Assembly (NCBI GenBank): GCA_945861295.1 | Contig: CAMAUF010000015.1 | Coordinates: forward strand, 1 to 14,228 | Source of the DNA: a bacterium | GTDB taxonomy: Bacteria; Chloroflexota; Dehalococcoidia; Tepidiformales; Tepidiformaceae | Direction of reading: 5' to 3' | DNA length: 14,228 nt | Shown: piece by piece, positions 1 to 6,799 of the stretch | How positions within the stretch are numbered: position 1 is the first letter of the stretch | Layout of the letters: the number at the start of each line of letters is the position of its first letter | Program-made: the position numbers and the translations under genes | Notes under the pieces: generated by a model | Databases searched by the model: none | Seen by the model: the letters and a program-made list of their open reading frames with translations, nothing else | What the model was told of the DNA's origin: nothing

Positions 1-61
1 GCGCACTGCTCTGCAGCACAGTAATCGTGACTGCGCTGGGATGGCCGGCCTTCTCATCCAA

Positions 62-78
62 TCTCCCCAACGGGGAGA
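62..78. other. Small stem-loop in the gene-free left edge (1-176)
   Basis: The first 176 bases contain no convincing gene. The only structure seen is a perfect 7-bp inverted repeat, TCTCCCC / GGGGAGA, around a 3-nt AAC loop. It lies about 100 nt downstream of the stop of the minus-strand acetyltransferase gene. Neither strand has a T-run after the stem, so it does not look like a standard intrinsic terminator. It could be an mRNA 3'-end stabiliser or a fragment of a dispersed intergenic repeat, since CTCCCC/GGGGAG hairpins are common in high-GC intergenic DNA. Confidence 0.35.
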
Positions 79-176
79 GGGGCGCTTTCGTCCGTAGTCC
101 GGAGAGGCGCCATCGCCAGCATCATGGCTGGGCGTGAACGCGAGCGGGGACGCCAATTCATTAGGTTGCGGAGAAC

Positions 177-650
177 TTACGGCACGCGGCGGCGAAGCTC
201 GTTGTTGGTGGGGGTGAAGCCCATCGACGCGTAAAGCGGCCGGCCTTGGTCGCTGGCGTGCAATTCGACGGTGTCGAAGCCCGCACCGGGAGTCCAGGCG
301 ACGATGTGGTCCATCAGTTGGCGGGCGAGGCCGCGACGGCGATGGGCGGGTTCGACGTACACATTGAACACATACGCGACGACTTCGATTGGGCCGGCGA
401 TGCCGGGCAGGCGCGGCTTGCGCCAAACGGCGGCGCCCGCGGCTGGACGGCCGGCGTCCTCAATCAGCCAGGCCCAGATGTCGCCTCGCTGGAACTGATC
501 CGCCGCCCATTCGGCGAAACGTGGCTTCATCGCCTCGCGGGTTTCAGGGTCACCGACGCCCATGTCGGCAAGCATGGCAATCCGCTGCCGGGTGAGGACG
601 GGGATGTCGGCGGCCGTGGCCGCGCGCAGCCGGTAGCCGGGCGCGCTCAC
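177..650 (-). CDS. GNAT family N-acetyltransferase
   Basis: A 157-residue single-domain GNAT protein, expected to move an acetyl group from acetyl-CoA to an amine of unknown identity in the cytoplasm. The acetyl-CoA pyrophosphate-binding loop is visible as RRRGLA (residues 104-109) after strand beta-4 (VVAYVFNVYVEP, about 90-101). The C-terminal LYASMGF (139-145) is the usual GNAT 'ALY..LGF' segment. The frame stays open far upstream, but that part is antisense to fbiC. The chosen start is GTG at 650-648, which overlaps the fbiC stop as GTGA and gives a normal GNAT length. The 4-nt overlap implies translational coupling and one transcript with fbiC. No terminator with a T-tract is seen downstream. 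Family assignment is strong; the substrate and any link to F420 are unknown. Confidence 0.88.
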   Translation of the reverse strand: MSAPGYRLRAATAADIPVLTRQRIAMLADMGVGDPETREAMKPRFAEWAADQFQRGDIWAWLIEDAGRPAAGAAVWRKPRLPGIAGPIEVVAYVFNVYVEPAHRRRGLARQLMDHIVAWTPGAGFDTVELHASDQGRPLYASMGFTPTNNELRRRVP

Positions 651-3103
651 GCGGGCGCGCCGGCCAACTCGCGCCGCGCATACTTCTTCACGGGCGTGAG
701 GATGATTGGCTCCAACTCCGGGGCCTCGTAGCTGCGGGCGACTTGCTCGGCGGGCGGCTCGCCGTAGGTGGTCGAGCGCTGCTTGGGCGTGCGACCGCTG
801 CCCCGGATGATCGCTTCCATGTGGTCGGGCGGGAACTCCTGGCCGTGGAGGGTGCCCGCGGCGCGGGTGATGCTCTCGTTCATCAGCGTGCCGCCGAGAT
901 CGTTGACACCGGCGTTCAAGCAGGCCTTGACGCCCTCTGGGCCCATCTTCACCCACGAAACTTGGATGTTGGGGATGTGCGGGTGCAGCGCGAGCCTGGC
1001 GACGGCGTGCATGAGCACGGCCTCGCGGAAGGTCGGCCCTTTGCGGGCGCGTCCCTTCAGATAGATCGGCGCCTCCATGTGGACGAACGGCAACGGCACA
1101 AATTCGGTGATCCCGCCCGTGCGCTTCTGGAGTTCGCGAAGCCGAAGGAGGTGCCGCGCCCAGTTGAGGGGGCCATCGATGTGTCCGTACATGACTGTCG
1201 AGGTCGTCCGGAAGCCGACTTTGTGCGCGGTCTCGATGACTTCGATCCATTGGGCGGTGTTGATCTTGTCCGGGCAAAGCGTCTCGCGGACTTCGTCGTC
1301 GAGGACTTCGGCGGCCGTGCCGGGGAGCGTGCCGAGGCCGGCCTCCATCAGCCGCCGCAGGAAGGCTTCGATTGAAATGCCAAGCGTTTCCGCGCCCTGG
1401 AACACTTCCAAGGGCGAGAACGCGTGGACGTGGATATCGGGCAATGCTGCTTTGACGGCGCGACAGATCGCCAGGTACGTCTCTCCCGTGTACTCGGGGT
1501 GGATGCCGCCCTGCATGCAGACTTCGGTGCCACCGCGGCCCCAGGCCTCGAGCGAGCGGCGCACGATTTCGTCGTTTCCGAGGTCGTACGGCTGGCCCCG
1601 CAGGTTCTCGCTGAGCTTGCCCTTGGAAAACGCGCAGAACTGGCAGCGGAAGTAGCAGATGTTGGTGTAGTTGATGTTGCGGTTGACGACGTAGGTCACG
1701 GTATCGCCGTTGACCTTTTTACGTAGGTCGTCGGCCGCCTCGCAGACGGCGAAAAAGTCGTCGCCGCGGGCTTGGAAGAGGCGCGTGACTTCGCGCTCGC
1801 TCAGGTCCCGCCCGGCGGTCGCCTTCGCGATCAACGCGGAGACATCGGCGCTGACGGCGGCCAGCGGTGCGCGCCCGCCCGGCACTTCGAGCCGCACGTA
1901 CGGAGCAGGCACCGCGGTCAATTCGCCCGGCGACCACTCTTCAGCGCGCGGGAAGCCTTCGCCATCGATGGCCTTAAGGACCGGCGTCCGCAGCGACGCG
2001 TCGAGCCAGCGTTCGCCCTCCACCGCGTACTCGGGGTAGAGCGCGAGCCTTTCCTGAAGGACCTTGCCGCAGGCCGCCGTGTTCTGGGCCAGTTCGTCCA
2101 GGTGCGGCCACGGGGCCTCGGGGTTGACGTGGTCCGGCGTCACCGGCGAAACGCCGCCCCAGTCGTTGAGGCCGGCCGCGATCAGCCGGGGGTAGAGGTC
2201 GTAACTGAGGTTCGGCGGCGCCTGGATATTCATCGCCGGGCCGAACACGACGCGGGCGACGGCGATCGTCCAGAGCAGGTCGTCGAGGTCGGGCTCTGGG
2301 AAGCCGGCCATTTTGGTGTCGGCTTTCGCCCGGAAGTTCTGGACGATGATCTCCTGGATGTGCCCGTACTCGTGGTGCAGCCGGCGCAGCGCCAAGAACG
2401 ACTCGACCCGCTCGCGGCGGTTCTCGCCGATGCCGATCAGGATGCCGCTCGTGAAGGGCACCTGGAGTTCGCCCGCTTGGCGCATCGTTTCGAGACGAAC
2501 CCCCGGGCGCTTGTCCGGCGAGCCGTAGTGGACCATGCCCTTTTCGAGAAGCCGGTCAGAAACGCTCTCGAGCATGATCCCCTGCGAGATCGAGACGCCG
2601 CGTAGGGCCGCGATTTCGTCGCGGGTCATGACGCCGGGGTTGGCGTGCGGGAAGAGGCCCGTCTCCTTGTGGACGAGGTCCGCCATCGCCGTGAGGTACT
2701 GGATCGTGGTCTCGTAGCCCATGGCGGCGAGTTCACGCTTCGCGACTTTGTAGCGCAGCTCCGGCTTGTCGCCCAGGGTGAACAGAGCTTCCTTGCAGCC
2801 AGCGGCGGCGCCAGCGCGGGCGATCGCCAGCACTTGCTCCGGCGTCATGTAAGCGGCTTGGCCGGGGACTGGCGGCTTCGCGAACGTGCAGTAGTGGCAA
2901 ACGTCCCGGCAGAGCTGCGTCAGCGGGATGAAGACCTTCTTCGAGAAGGTGATGACGTTGCGGTGGCCCGCCGTGTTCAGGTCCGTGGCGACGCTGAGCA
3001 GTCCTTCGAGGTCCGTTTCATCAGCGAGGGCGAGGGCCGAGCGGTCATCCGGGAGCACGCCATCGAGGGCGCGCGAAAGCGTGGATCGGTTTGAGGGGAG
3101 CAT
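647..3103 (-). CDS. fbiC: Bifunctional FO synthase (CofG-CofH fusion)
   Basis: An 818-residue two-module radical SAM enzyme. It makes FO (7,8-didemethyl-8-hydroxy-5-deazariboflavin), the deazaflavin chromophore of coenzyme F420, from tyrosine and 5-amino-6-ribitylamino-uracil. The N-terminal CofG half has the CX3CX2C cluster motif at C65, C69 and C72 (CRDVCHYC). The C-terminal CofH half has a second one at C483, C487 and C490 (CYFRCQFC). Both clusters are intact and the length matches fused FbiC of actinobacteria, so it should be active; archaea and cyanobacteria typically keep CofG and CofH separate. The ATG at 3103-3101 is supported by an AGGAGG ribosome site (minus strand, 3114-3109) five nt before it. 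The gene is divergent from an HxlR regulator, with an operator-like palindrome about 37 nt upstream. Its stop overlaps the start of the acetyltransferase gene. Confidence 0.97.
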   Translation of the reverse strand: MLPSNRSTLSRALDGVLPDDRSALALADETDLEGLLSVATDLNTAGHRNVITFSKKVFIPLTQLCRDVCHYCTFAKPPVPGQAAYMTPEQVLAIARAGAAAGCKEALFTLGDKPELRYKVAKRELAAMGYETTIQYLTAMADLVHKETGLFPHANPGVMTRDEIAALRGVSISQGIMLESVSDRLLEKGMVHYGSPDKRPGVRLETMRQAGELQVPFTSGILIGIGENRRERVESFLALRRLHHEYGHIQEIIVQNFRAKADTKMAGFPEPDLDDLLWTIAVARVVFGPAMNIQAPPNLSYDLYPRLIAAGLNDWGGVSPVTPDHVNPEAPWPHLDELAQNTAACGKVLQERLALYPEYAVEGERWLDASLRTPVLKAIDGEGFPRAEEWSPGELTAVPAPYVRLEVPGGRAPLAAVSADVSALIAKATAGRDLSEREVTRLFQARGDDFFAVCEAADDLRKKVNGDTVTYVVNRNINYTNICYFRCQFCAFSKGKLSENLRGQPYDLGNDEIVRRSLEAWGRGGTEVCMQGGIHPEYTGETYLAICRAVKAALPDIHVHAFSPLEVFQGAETLGISIEAFLRRLMEAGLGTLPGTAAEVLDDEVRETLCPDKINTAQWIEVIETAHKVGFRTTSTVMYGHIDGPLNWARHLLRLRELQKRTGGITEFVPLPFVHMEAPIYLKGRARKGPTFREAVLMHAVARLALHPHIPNIQVSWVKMGPEGVKACLNAGVNDLGGTLMNESITRAAGTLHGQEFPPDHMEAIIRGSGRTPKQRSTTYGEPPAEQVARSYEAPELEPIILTPVKKYARRELAGAPA

Positions 3104-3139
3104 GCGGGCCTCCTGCGCGGCGAGTGGTTCTCGGGAGTC

Positions 3140-3156
3140 ACTTCATATCTTGAAGT
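3140..3156. promoter_or_regulatory. Palindromic operator candidate between fbiC and the HxlR gene
   Basis: A perfect inverted repeat, ACTTCA-(TATCT)-TGAAGT, lies in the 121-bp divergent space. Its right arm overlaps TTGAAG (3150-3155), which with GATAGT (3173-3178, 17-nt spacer) forms a possible plus-strand promoter for the HxlR gene. On the minus strand its left part includes TATGAA (3147-3142), a weak -10 candidate for fbiC. HxlR/DUF24 regulators are dimeric winged-helix proteins that bind short palindromes next to their own, usually divergent, genes, so the position fits. Binding is inferred, not shown. Confidence 0.5.
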
Positions 3157-3224
3157 TACCCCCCCGCGCTGTGATAGTACGACAGGACGCGGCTTTCGCC
3201 AAGCGTCCGCGGGGAGATTGTGGG

Positions 3225-3650
3225 ATGGCACAGAACCGGACCGTGCGCTGCCCGGTCGCCGCGACTCTGGACATCGTCGGCGACCGCTGGACCTTGCTGG
3301 TCGTCCGCGATTTGCTGCGCGGGCGGCGCCGCTACTCGGAGATCGCCGAGACTGTCGAGGGCATCCCATCGAGCGTGCTCAGCGACCGCCTCAAGCTGCT
3401 CGAACGCGAAGGCATCGTCGTGCGGCGCTACTACACGCATCACCCGCCGCGGGCCGAGTACATCTTGACGCAGAAGGGCCACGCGCTCGGCGTCGTCGTC
3501 GGCGCGCTGTCGAGATGGGGCGAACGGTATGGCGAACACGACCTCGCGCTCGTCGACCACGAGTGCGGCCACGGGCTCGATTTGGTGTATCACTGTCCAA
3601 CCTGTCAGCGGACATCGCCGCGGAGCAGGGCGCGAATCGTCCGGCAGTAG
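3225..3650 (+). CDS. HxlR/DUF24-family winged-helix regulator with C-terminal cysteine cluster
   Basis: A 141-residue transcription regulator. The N-terminus carries the HxlR signature around C9 (RCPVAATLDIVGDRW), followed by RDLLRGRRRYSEI and the recognition region IPSSVLSDRLKLLEREGIV (residues 47-65). The wing is RRYYTHHPPRAEYILT (67-82). C9 is at the position of the redox-sensing cysteine known in YodB/HypR-type members. The tail adds H112, C114, C124 and C127 (HECG, then CPTC), which could hold a metal or act as extra thiols. The ATG at 3225 is chosen because the domain begins there and GGGGAG (3211-3216) lies 8 nt upstream; the frame is open further upstream but that part is antisense to fbiC. 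The gene is divergent from fbiC and is the likely binder of the 3140-3156 palindrome. The inducer is unknown. Confidence 0.9.
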   Translation: MAQNRTVRCPVAATLDIVGDRWTLLVVRDLLRGRRRYSEIAETVEGIPSSVLSDRLKLLEREGIVVRRYYTHHPPRAEYILTQKGHALGVVVGALSRWGERYGEHDLALVDHECGHGLDLVYHCPTCQRTSPRSRARIVRQ

Positions 3651-3657
3651 GCGCGGC

Positions 3658-3666
3658 TGATACACT
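3658..3666 (+). promoter_or_regulatory. Extended -10 promoter element upstream of the VapB-like gene
   Basis: TGATACACT fits the extended -10 form TGnTAnnnT and starts 8 nt after the HxlR stop, 24 nt before the GTG of the antitoxin gene. A near-identical TGATACAAT precedes the acyl-CoA dehydrogenase gene. No good -35 box is evident, as is usual for extended -10 promoters. It would give the toxin-antitoxin pair its own promoter. Confidence 0.4.
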
Positions 3667-3690
3667 TCGAACGTGACCGGAGGTTGAGTC

Positions 3691-3918
3691 GTGGGAAGTC
3701 GCGTGTCCGTTGACGGCGAGGTAACCATCCCAGAAGAGCTGCGGGAGCAGCTCGGCATTCGGCCTGGTGACGAAATGGAATGGGAAGCCACCCCGGACGG
3801 ACGCCTCGTCTGCTCCAACGCTTCATCGTTGCGCGCGCTGTTGGAAGAATGGCGCGGTAAGTGGGACCCTGGCGACCGCACTGTGGACGAGTGGATAGAG
3901 GAGATGCGCGGCCGATGA
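3691..3918 (+). CDS. AbrB/MazE-type antitoxin (VapB-like)
   Basis: A 75-residue protein with a swapped-hairpin AbrB DNA-binding domain in its first half: VSVDGEVTIPEELREQLGIR (residues 5-24), then PGDEMEWEATPDGRLV. The C-terminal part (about 48-75, ending TVDEWIEEMRGR) is the acidic helical tail that such antitoxins use to block the PIN active site. The GTG at 3691 is chosen because GGAGG (3679-3683) lies seven nt before it; an in-frame GTG four codons on is possible but less well placed. Its TGA overlaps the ATG of the PIN toxin (ATGA at 3915-3918), the standard coupled antitoxin-toxin order. It should bind its own promoter as antitoxin or antitoxin-toxin complex. Confidence 0.87.
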   Translation: MGSRVSVDGEVTIPEELREQLGIRPGDEMEWEATPDGRLVCSNASSLRALLEEWRGKWDPGDRTVDEWIEEMRGR

Positions 3919-4388
3919 TCACAGAAGTCGATAGCAACGTGCTCCTGGACTTCCGCCAAAACCGCCAGCCCGGTTCATCGACGGACGCGCTTGCGGCGAT
4001 CTTCGGAGCCCTTCGTTCGGGCTCGCTCATCGTCTGCGAAGTTGTTTACGCGGAGGTCGAAATGGCATTTCGGGCGATGCCCGGCGGTCTCGACGCCTTT
4101 CTGGCGATGGCCCGCGTTCAGCTCGTCATCAGCACGACGAGCACTCTGCAGCTCGCGAGCGAGCGCTGGCAGATGTATCGCCAACGCCGGCCTCGCCAGA
4201 TCGAGTGCCCGGCCTGCGGGTCGCCGGCGCCCCTCGACTGCCCCCGCTGCGGGCTGCCGATCGTGCCCCGCCAGCACATCGTCGCGGACTTCCTGATCGG
4301 CGCGCACGCGCTGACGCAGGCGGACCGGCTGCTCACGCGCGACCGCGGCTTTTACGCCAGCTACTTCCCCGACCTGGCGCTGGCCTGA
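3915..4388 (+). CDS. PIN-domain ribonuclease toxin (VapC-like) with inserted zinc ribbon
   Basis: A 157-residue PIN-fold protein, predicted Mg-dependent endoribonuclease and partner of the preceding antitoxin. Acidic residues at PIN positions are D6 (VDSNVLLD), E47 (VVYAEVEM), D125 (ADFLIGAHAL) and D143 (LLTRDRGFY). Between the second and third of these is a compact two-knuckle zinc ribbon: C98, C101, C109 and C112 (ECPACG, then CPRCG). Typical VapC toxins are about 130 residues and lack it, so the extra length is the insertion. The following RQHIVADFLIGAHAL resumes a normal PIN core, so the insertion does not disrupt the active site. The ATG at 3915 overlaps the antitoxin stop. The ribbon may shape RNA choice or stability; that is inference. 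Confidence 0.88.
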   Translation: MITEVDSNVLLDFRQNRQPGSSTDALAAIFGALRSGSLIVCEVVYAEVEMAFRAMPGGLDAFLAMARVQLVISTTSTLQLASERWQMYRQRRPRQIECPACGSPAPLDCPRCGLPIVPRQHIVADFLIGAHALTQADRLLTRDRGFYASYFPDLALA

Positions 4389-4426
4389 CAAAACCAGCGA
4401 CCTTCGCCCGCCCGCGCCGTCACCCG

Positions 4427-4432
4427 TAGAAT
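4427..4432 (+). promoter_or_regulatory. -10 box of a probable leaderless transcript (LLM gene)
   Basis: TAGAAT (TAnnnT) ends exactly 6 nt before the ATG of the oxidoreductase gene (TAGAATtacgccATG). There is no Shine-Dalgarno sequence before that ATG. A -10 box at this distance puts the transcription start at or next to the start codon, the hallmark of leaderless mRNAs in Deinococcus and actinobacteria. The gene at 11444-12274 shows the same 6-nt spacing. No convincing -35 is seen. Confidence 0.5.
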
Positions 4433-4438
4433 TACGCC

Positions 4439-5437
4439 ATGCAGAAACGTTGGGCGCTCTCCGTCCCGCTCGATTCCCACACCTTGCCCGAGATCGTCGC
4501 CGTCGCCCAGGAGGCCGAGTCCCTCGGCTACAGCGACGCCTGGTCCGGCGAAACCGACGCAACCGACGCGTTCACCCCGCTCGTCCTGGTCGCCCTGAAC
4601 ACGAACATGCGTGTCGGCACCGCTATCGCCGACGCCTATTCGCGCGGGCCTCAGCGGCTCGCGGCCACTGCGGCGAGCATGGCGAGCGTCGCACCCGGCC
4701 GCTTCGTGCTCGGGATCGGCGCCAGTTCCATCGTCATTGTCCAGAGCTGGAACAGCGTCACCTACGAAAAGCCCGTGACGCGAGTCCGCGAAATGGCGAC
4801 CGTCCTGCGCCAGATGCTCGCGGGCGAACGGGTCGTCTTCGCAGGTGAAACGATCAGCGTCAACGGCGTACGCCTCGGCCTGCCGCCGCAGCCGCCCGTG
4901 CCGATCCACATCGCCGCTCTCCGCCCGAACATGCTCAGCGTCGCGGGGAGCGTGGGCGATGGCGCCATCCTCAACTTCCTCAGCGCCGAGGATACGAAGA
5001 AATCGGTCGCGGTCGTGCGCCAGGCGGCCGCGGCGGCGGGGAAGGACCCGGACAGCATCGAAATCTCGGCCCGTATCTTCGTGAGCCTGGACGAGCGCGG
5101 CGAAGAGGACGACATGGTCATCCGCCGCTGGACGACGTCCTATCTCAACGTGCCGACTTACAAGAAGTTCCAGCAGTGGCTGGGCCGAGACGCGCTGACG
5201 CCGATGTGGCGGGCCTGGGACGAAGGCGACCGTAAAGGCGCCGTCGCCGCTATCGGCCAGGACGTCCTCGATGAGCTCTACATCCGGGGCACACCGGAGG
5301 AACGCCGGGCGCACCTCCAGCGCTACTTCGATTGCGGGATCGACACCGCCTTCTTTCACTTCATGACCGGCGAGACGGACATCGAGAAGCGGCGCGCTAA
5401 AATTCGGCAGGGCATCCGCGATATGGCCCCGCGCTGA
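4439..5437 (+). CDS. LLM-class flavin/F420-dependent oxidoreductase
   Basis: A 332-residue luciferase-like monooxygenase-fold (TIM-barrel) protein of the F420-dependent type, related to methylene-H4MPT reductase (Mer) and F420-dependent glucose-6-phosphate dehydrogenase. Visible landmarks are the N-terminal strand-helix TLPEIVAVAQEAESLGYSDAW (split here: residues 15-35), the strand MRVGTAI (57-63), GRFVLGIGAS (87-96) and PPVPIHIAAL in the middle of the barrel. Such enzymes move hydride between F420 and an organic substrate; the substrate cannot be read from sequence. The FO synthase encoded close by supports F420 rather than FMN as cofactor. The start has no ribosome site but a -10 box 6 nt upstream, suggesting leaderless translation. 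The acyl-CoA dehydrogenase-like gene follows after 96 nt with its own likely promoter. Confidence 0.9.
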   Translation: MQKRWALSVPLDSHTLPEIVAVAQEAESLGYSDAWSGETDATDAFTPLVLVALNTNMRVGTAIADAYSRGPQRLAATAASMASVAPGRFVLGIGASSIVIVQSWNSVTYEKPVTRVREMATVLRQMLAGERVVFAGETISVNGVRLGLPPQPPVPIHIAALRPNMLSVAGSVGDGAILNFLSAEDTKKSVAVVRQAAAAAGKDPDSIEISARIFVSLDERGEEDDMVIRRWTTSYLNVPTYKKFQQWLGRDALTPMWRAWDEGDRKGAVAAIGQDVLDELYIRGTPEERRAHLQRYFDCGIDTAFFHFMTGETDIEKRRAKIRQGIRDMAPR

Positions 5438-5466
5438 ACGACCGGTTCGCGCCCAAAGGCGGCGCT

Positions 5467-5475
5467 TGATACAAT
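5467..5475 (+). promoter_or_regulatory. Extended -10 promoter element upstream of the acyl-CoA dehydrogenase-like gene
   Basis: TGATACAAT matches TGnTAnnnT, with a near-consensus TACAAT hexamer, 58 nt before the ATG at 5534. It lies in the 96-bp gap after the LLM gene, so this gene can be transcribed on its own. It shares seven of its first seven bases with the element at 3658-3666. A clear -35 is not visible. Confidence 0.45.
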
Positions 5476-5533
5476 CCGGCCGCTCTGACCGGACACGTGC
5501 CGGCCACATTACTACGCATAAGGAAGTCGCCGC

Positions 5534-6628
5534 ATGGACCTCGGCCTCAGCGAAGAACAAGAACTGCTCAAGAACTCCGCCCGCGAGTTCCTCGAAAAGG
5601 AGTGCCCGGAAGAGCACGTCCGCGCCATGGAAGAGGACGAGAAGGGCTACAGCTCCGACCTCTGGAAGAAGATGGCCGACCTCGGTTGGCACAGCCTCAT
5701 GATCCCCGAGGCGCAAGGCGGCGCGGGCTTCTCCTTCCTCGACCTTTGTGTGCTCGTCGAAGAGGCGGGCCGCGCGCTCCTGCCCGGGCCGTTCATCCCG
5801 AACCAGGTTTGCGCGGCGACGCTGATCCTGGCTGGCACAGCTGCCCAACAAGCGAAATACCTGCCAAAGATCGCGGACGGATCGCAGATTCACACTTACG
5901 CGATCACGGAGCCGAGCGGCCGCTGGGACCGCGAGGGCATCACCATGAAGGCGAACGCCGACGGCACCCTCAGCGGCACCAAGCTGTTCGTCCCCGACGC
6001 CAACGTCGCCGACTACCTGCACGTGGTCGCCCACGGAGCGGACGGCGCCATCAACGATTACATCGTCGCGCGCACCGCGCCGGGCGTGGCCGTGACCGTC
6101 CTCAAGACGATCGCCAGCGACAAGCAGGCCGAAGTCGTGTTCACCAACGCCAAGCCGGAGGACGTCCTGACGATGGACGCCGCCACAGCGGGCGCCATTC
6201 GCAACCGTGCCACCGCGCTCGAATGCGCCTACCTCGTCGGCCTCGCGCAGAAGGACTTCGAGATCTCGGTGAACTACGCCAAGGAACGCGTCCAGTTCGG
6301 TCGTCCGATCGGCTCGTTCCAGGCCATCCAGCACAAGGCCGCCGACATGGTCACCGATGTCGATGGCATGCGCTTCATCATGTACAAGGCCGCCTGGGCG
6401 ACCAGCGAAGGCGAATCCAGCGCCGACATGGACGTTGCCATGGCCAAGGCATGGTGCAGCGACGCCAGCCGCCGCGTGGTGGCCCATGGCCAGCAGATCC
6501 ACGGCGGCATCGGCTTCACCAAGGACTACGTCATCCAGCTCTTCTTCCGCCGCCAGAAGCGCGCGGAACTGTTCTGGGGCGACGCGGATTACCACCGCGA
6601 GCGCGTCGCGCAGATGCTGGAAATCTAG
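5534..6628 (+). CDS. Acyl-CoA dehydrogenase-like flavoprotein lacking the canonical YEG glutamate
   Basis: A 364-residue member of the acyl-CoA dehydrogenase superfamily. It has the N-terminal helical domain (1-115), the middle barrel with the substrate/FAD segment TYAITEPSGRWD (121-132), and the C-terminal helical domain with YAKERVQFGRPIGSFQAIQHKAADM (split: 248-272) and HGGIGFTKDYVIQLFFRR (323-340). These are the flavin and subunit-contact motifs of the family. Where medium-chain enzymes have YEGT with the catalytic base, this protein reads FWGD (347-350), so the base is absent there or moved. This occurs in divergent FadE-type proteins, some of which pair with a second subunit. Role in acyl-CoA oxidation is likely, but substrate and activity are unknown. 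AAGGA ends about 10 nt before the ATG. A strong terminator lies 42 nt after the stop. Confidence 0.9.
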   Translation: MDLGLSEEQELLKNSAREFLEKECPEEHVRAMEEDEKGYSSDLWKKMADLGWHSLMIPEAQGGAGFSFLDLCVLVEEAGRALLPGPFIPNQVCAATLILAGTAAQQAKYLPKIADGSQIHTYAITEPSGRWDREGITMKANADGTLSGTKLFVPDANVADYLHVVAHGADGAINDYIVARTAPGVAVTVLKTIASDKQAEVVFTNAKPEDVLTMDAATAGAIRNRATALECAYLVGLAQKDFEISVNYAKERVQFGRPIGSFQAIQHKAADMVTDVDGMRFIMYKAAWATSEGESSADMDVAMAKAWCSDASRRVVAHGQQIHGGIGFTKDYVIQLFFRRQKRAELFWGDADYHRERVAQMLEI

Positions 6629-6670
6629 CTTCCCGCGCGGCCACGCGCCCGAGCGTTGCGGCTTCGAAGA

Positions 6671-6699
6671 GGGCGGTCGGTTGACCGCCCTTTTCGTTT
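6671..6699 (+). terminator. Rho-independent terminator after the acyl-CoA dehydrogenase-like gene
   Basis: A perfect 8-bp stem, GGGCGGTC / GACCGCCC, with a GGTT tetraloop (6679-6682), is followed at once by TTTTCGTTT. It is 42 nt beyond the stop codon. It separates the oxidoreductase/dehydrogenase block from the lipoprotein array, which therefore needs its own promoter between about 6700 and 6785; no convincing one was identified there. Confidence 0.88.
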
Positions 6700-6799
6700 G
6701 CTCGGGGCTCGCATGCCCGTAGAGAGGAGTGTTGTACGGTTGGAGCAGCGACGCCGCCACGCCCAGGGCGGACGATCCCAGGACCAGGGAGAGCAACCA

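Noticed and set aside
62..78. Intrinsic terminator for the fbiC-GNAT transcript
   Set aside because: The stem is real, but no T-run follows it in the minus direction; kept only as a stem-loop.
1..176. Partial gene entering from the left edge
   Set aside because: Short open stretches encode SPQRGEG-like peptide typical of intergenic hairpin DNA, with no domain and early stops in the other frames.
651..1277. Upstream extension of the GNAT reading frame
   Set aside because: It is out-of-frame sequence within fbiC and encodes Arg/His-rich shadow peptide; the GNAT domain begins at GTG 650.
2928..3224. N-terminal extension of the HxlR gene
   Set aside because: It overlaps the 5' part of fbiC and its promoter on the other strand; the family N-terminus and a ribosome site place the start at 3225.
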